From the NCBI RefSeq assembly GCF_004634245.1, contig NZ_SJTF01000002.1:62001-126000 (forward strand): a DNA stretch of 64,000 nucleotides, written 5' to 3'. Shown piece after piece: positions 62,001 to 64,000 of this stretch. The position numbers and the translations under genes are program-made. The notes under the pieces are model-generated. The model had not been told where the DNA came from. It made no database searches and saw nothing but the letters and a program-made list of their open reading frames with translations. Positions within the stretch are counted from its first letter, which is position 1. Every line of letters starts with the position of its first letter. The DNA is from Flavobacterium foetidum. Its GTDB lineage: Bacteria; Bacteroidota; Bacteroidia; Flavobacteriales; Flavobacteriaceae.

Positions 62001-64000
62001 TTTCGAAATTTCATTTTTAATGTGCGACATCGATTTTGAAAAACCGTATTGCTCAGTCTTAACCGATTTGGCATACAAAGAATCGGTTTCTACTTTTGGC
62101 AAAGCATAAGCTGAAATCTGATTTGGTGTAAAAAATCCGTATCCGTTTTCGGCGCTTAACAGGTTTTTCTTTTGCGACGGTTCTAACTGCTCGATAAATT
62201 TGGTTTCTTTTTCGGTGATTTTTGGTCTTGCCGAATACGCTTTTACCCAATCGTTTACTTTATCGGTCAGTTTGTTGTTTTTCTGCAATTGCAACATAAT
62301 ATCCAAAGCCGACATACGTTGTTCCATATCGCCTTTTTCTACAATGGTCTCTACAAAAGAAACTATATTTTGGTCTTCCTGTTTTAGTAAAATCGATGTT
62401 AGGTTTTTCTTTAAATTAGAATTTTTACGCTTGTACAATTCCTGAAAAGTTCCCAATTCTTCAGTGGTAAGCGTTAGATTGTTCAACGTACAGATTGCCG
62501 AAGCCACAAGAGATTCTCCCCTGTCTTTTAAGATTCTTAAAGCAAAACTTCTCTGGAAATCGGTTGGTGCTTTTTTCTCTTTTCCAGCGTTGCTTTGGAA
62601 ACTGTAAAACGAATAACAGTAATAATCGCCCAGAATCTGACGCGTCAGTTTTTCTCTTAAATTGATAGAGAAACTCTCGAACTGACCTAAAATCAGCTCT
62701 AATCTGTCGTTATGATCGCCAATTAAATTAATGGCAGACGAATACAAAGTATCTTTTTCGAACTTCGCATGCAGCCATGAAAATACTTTTCCTTCAAATG
62801 TTTTTTCTTTTACCGTTATCGTCTGTGCCAGATTATAGACTTTATTGAAGAAATCCGGATAATCGGCATTTTCTATGTAATATTTCGATTTGGTGTTGGC
62901 ATCCAAAAGCGCGTTCATTCTTGGAACGGCAAATGCCAAAACCTGAAGATTTTCGTCGTCTAAAGCTTTAAAATAAAGCGGCATTTCGATATACGGATCG
63001 GCAGTTTCTCCGGCAAATTTTAGCGCCAGACATTTCTTTTCTACCGAACCTTTTTCCAATAATTCATGCAAAAACGGAACTGTTTTCTCAACATCTAAAA
63101 CACCCTGAACCCAAAGTGCCATATAGGCTTCGTTGTTATTTTTACTGCGGATGCCTGTCGGAATGGTTTCGGGATTCGAAAAATAACCGTAAGCCAAATC
63201 CAGAATATTGCGAACCGTCGTTTCTTTTTCAGCTTCCCAGCCTAAACCTGTCCACGTATCGATAGCTCTTACGACTGATGAAAAACGGCTCAGTTTATTA
63301 TCGATAATCACTTTGATCATAAATTGCAAAGCGCCAATACTGGTTTCGTCCAACGCTTCCAGAACCACCTGACGCAATCCTTCCTGACGCTGTGCCGAGA
63401 GCAATAATTTTTCTACCAATTCCCAGTTTTCTTTTTTCTCACTGTTTAAAAGCGCTTTGATGATATTTCGGGAAACTTTTCCCTGCGGGTCTTTATTGAA
63501 AATAATATCTTCAAAAAGCTCATACAGATTTTCTTTATCTGAATCAAGTGCCGACGACCAAATCATAAACTGGCTGTGCGAGTTCGAAATCTCCGTATCG
63601 TAGCGAATCTGATCTTCGATACTCAAATTGTAGTAAAATGTCTTGCCGTCTTGATAATTGTACTTGCTGGCGCCGTTTAGCAAAGAACGCAGAAAATTAA
63701 CCTGATTCACCAATAGATATTTCTTGTGATTTGGTGCTCTAAAAGAACGTCTGGAATATCCCGTCTGATACATTTTTTGCGGCAGTCTGTTCCAAGCATC
63801 TTTTACAAAAACGGCATTTTCTGGTCCGAAAAAGAAAACCAAAAGGTCATAATAGTTTTTATCTTCCCAGATATTTTCTTTTACCAGCTTTTCGAATTTT
63901 TCGGCTTCTTTTGAGCCTAAAGAAATATAATTGCCGTAATAATTGTCCTGAAACTTTACCAATTCCAAGCCAAATGCAGCGACTTCTTTTTTGAGTTTTG
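59043..64000 (-). CDS. DUF4132-domain giant protein, 5' end outside the window
   Basis: About 1651 residues are visible and the frame stays open to the window edge; the apparent TTG start at 63968 is not real, since in-frame coding (KLKKEVAAFGLELVKF) continues upstream. The protein is helical and repeat-like for the first about 1000 visible residues. The DUF4132 region follows (WAMETKQIQN, HRRARLYADTITGDL), then a C-terminal domain with DVESPTLETIEFHSLKDY and HSSIEMRAVLLRETLRLF. DUF4132 proteins (MolR/YehF-like) are large cytoplasmic proteins of unsettled function, some linked to WGR domains. A palindrome follows the stop. Confidence 0.85.
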   Translation of the reverse strand, partial: KLKKEVAAFGLELVKFQDNYYGNYISLGSKEAEKFEKLVKENIWEDKNYYDLLVFFFGPENAVFVKDAWNRLPQKMYQTGYSRRSFRAPNHKKYLLVNQVNFLRSLLNGASKYNYQDGKTFYYNLSIEDQIRYDTEISNSHSQFMIWSSALDSDKENLYELFEDIIFNKDPQGKVSRNIIKALLNSEKKENWELVEKLLLSAQRQEGLRQVVLEALDETSIGALQFMIKVIIDNKLSRFSSVVRAIDTWTGLGWEAEKETTVRNILDLAYGYFSNPETIPTGIRSKNNNEAYMALWVQGVLDVEKTVPFLHELLEKGSVEKKCLALKFAGETADPYIEMPLYFKALDDENLQVLAFAVPRMNALLDANTKSKYYIENADYPDFFNKVYNLAQTITVKEKTFEGKVFSWLHAKFEKDTLYSSAINLIGDHNDRLELILGQFESFSINLREKLTRQILGDYYCYSFYSFQSNAGKEKKAPTDFQRSFALRILKDRGESLVASAICTLNNLTLTTEELGTFQELYKRKNSNLKKNLTSILLKQEDQNIVSFVETIVEKGDMEQRMSALDIMLQLQKNNKLTDKVNDWVKAYSARPKITEKETKFIEQLEPSQKKNLLSAENGYGFFTPNQISAYALPKVETDSLYAKSVKTEQYGFSKSMSHIKNEISKLYQLFEDNRNYEYEIENYDNSKQTVLLGNTFRQLKNLKDEKDKEVLAKNYPLYEVWSGWFENSGLNERDLFLMTLVSNCDRKVWRDFLEKHVFYYKELLPHPNKRGYDWDNAILNILNALKLKYVFNEETDFLIDACTTLYADLPQSVLEFEYKPGKDQYYYNSGNGNGWQNQGFFDIYLNKIDLRILTKDQENKLWNLYRWRQLNGLERNISYTKPPIHLYATAFEQNLITEGELYEGILEPERISVLTGGTRHYRHFGSEELLVRFPFLVAMIDKIREAFLDVEVKRGDSNTSVTPLVQSFQKIYGINRLVEMLTALGKASLYKGYIYSWSYTELTKQKLFSYLLKRCYPLESDTQQIFNDAVKKAKISEERLIQTAIYAPQWQKFISNYLDWKGLDEGIWWFHAHTKTASYSAVNSELESEVAKFSSIDLQDFKDGAVDKDWFVSAYKKLGKAKWEMLYESAKYVTDGNGHRRARLYADTITGDLKIREVTAKVKDKRDQDYLRVYGLVPLSKASPEKDILARYEYLQQFKKESKEFGSMKQASEALAIRVALENLARNAGYPDPVRLTWAMETKQIQNILSKETEVKLDDVTISLVINKEGKADLVTYKGDKELKSIPPKYKKDKAILELTNYRKTMREQWTRSRKGLEESMIRGDEFLFAEMQNLFEHPIISKHLEKLVFISNENQIGFYVDGNLVTALGEMISLNEKQTFRIAHCFDLHKNNVWTDYQKYCFDNKLQQPFKQIFRELYVPTPDELKEKSVSRRYAGHQVQPNQTLALLKGRGWKVDYEEGLQKVFHKEGYQVKMYALADWFSPADVESPTLETIEFHSLKDYKNVAFEDINPRIFSEVMRDIDLVVSVAHVGGVDPEASHSSIEMRAVLLRETLRLFKIKNVEITGNHAIIKGQLAEYSVHLGSAVVHQLPGKYLSVLPIHSQHRGRLFLPFADDDPKSAEVMSKVLLFAKDNEIQDPTILSQIDKTYA

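Noticed and set aside
63966..63968. TTG start of the DUF4132 gene
   Set aside because: The frame continues upstream without a stop to the window edge with protein-like sequence, so the gene simply starts outside the window.

Overview
The window looks like chromosomal DNA of a Flavobacterium-like member of the Bacteroidota. It is AT-rich. Its promoters follow the Bacteroidota pattern (TTG, 19-21 bases, TAnnTTTG), Shine-Dalgarno sites are mostly absent, several lipoproteins have flavobacterial lipoboxes, and a bacillithiol gene (bshB1), a large single-chain PurL and a likely SusD-type C-terminus are present. I see no insertion sequence, phage, plasmid or CRISPR array.

Layout. 1-14.9 kb (plus strand): a SusD-like tail, a LytTR response regulator, a NUMOD4/HNH-like protein, lpdA, an AraC/NmrA pair, a compact cluster built around an SPFH-SHOCT protein with two zinc-ribbon partners, then a run of small accessory genes (DUF2314-ankyrin, arginase-like, DKNYY, GNAT, DUF1801, DUF2625). 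15-25.6 kb: an M14 carboxypeptidase (minus), then many small enzymes and stress-type proteins (DinB-like, quinone reductase, serine hydrolase, metallo-beta-lactamase fold, LOG, SRPBCC, 2H phosphoesterase). 25.6-28.7 kb (minus): a CPA2 antiporter operon. 29-39.7 kb (plus): sdaA, panB, an RluA-type pseudouridine synthase, an aldehyde dehydrogenase, a 1350-residue hybrid kinase and a zinc metallopeptidase. 40-42.7 kb (minus): tRNA-His, bshB1, and a menaquinone-type isochorismate synthase/thioesterase pair. 43-52.6 kb (plus): a beta-helix lipoprotein, purL, an acyl-CoA synthetase and a phytanoyl-CoA dioxygenase-like protein. 52.6-64 kb (minus): an exonuclease remnant, a repeat block, a slipin operon, a structured non-coding RNA, two very small genes, a Crp/DUF1569/membrane-protein set and the 3' part of a giant DUF4132 gene.

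The most unusual locus is 53.2-55.7 kb. Upstream of the slipin operon, on the same strand, is an apparent RNA of about 315 bases with its own terminator. It carries two tandem tRNA-like modules in circularly permuted order (T-arm, loop-capped acceptor stem, D-arm). The first folds with canonical tRNA geometry at every stem. This resembles the tRNA-mimic domain of bacterial Y RNAs, and slipins are known partners in RtcB/Ro-type RNA-repair neighbourhoods, so I propose a slipin-linked RNA system without a visible Ro or RtcB gene.

A second theme is the density of inverted-repeat families between genes: at least five sequence families, several with perfect arms of 14-26 bases, one with a terminator nested in its loop, and a tandem block at 52.76-53.19 kb whose edge coincides with a truncated exonuclease gene. 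An 18-copy heptamer array ends 12 bases before the LOG start codon. Two genes of about 30 codons at 56.1-56.8 kb each have a textbook promoter and a terminator.
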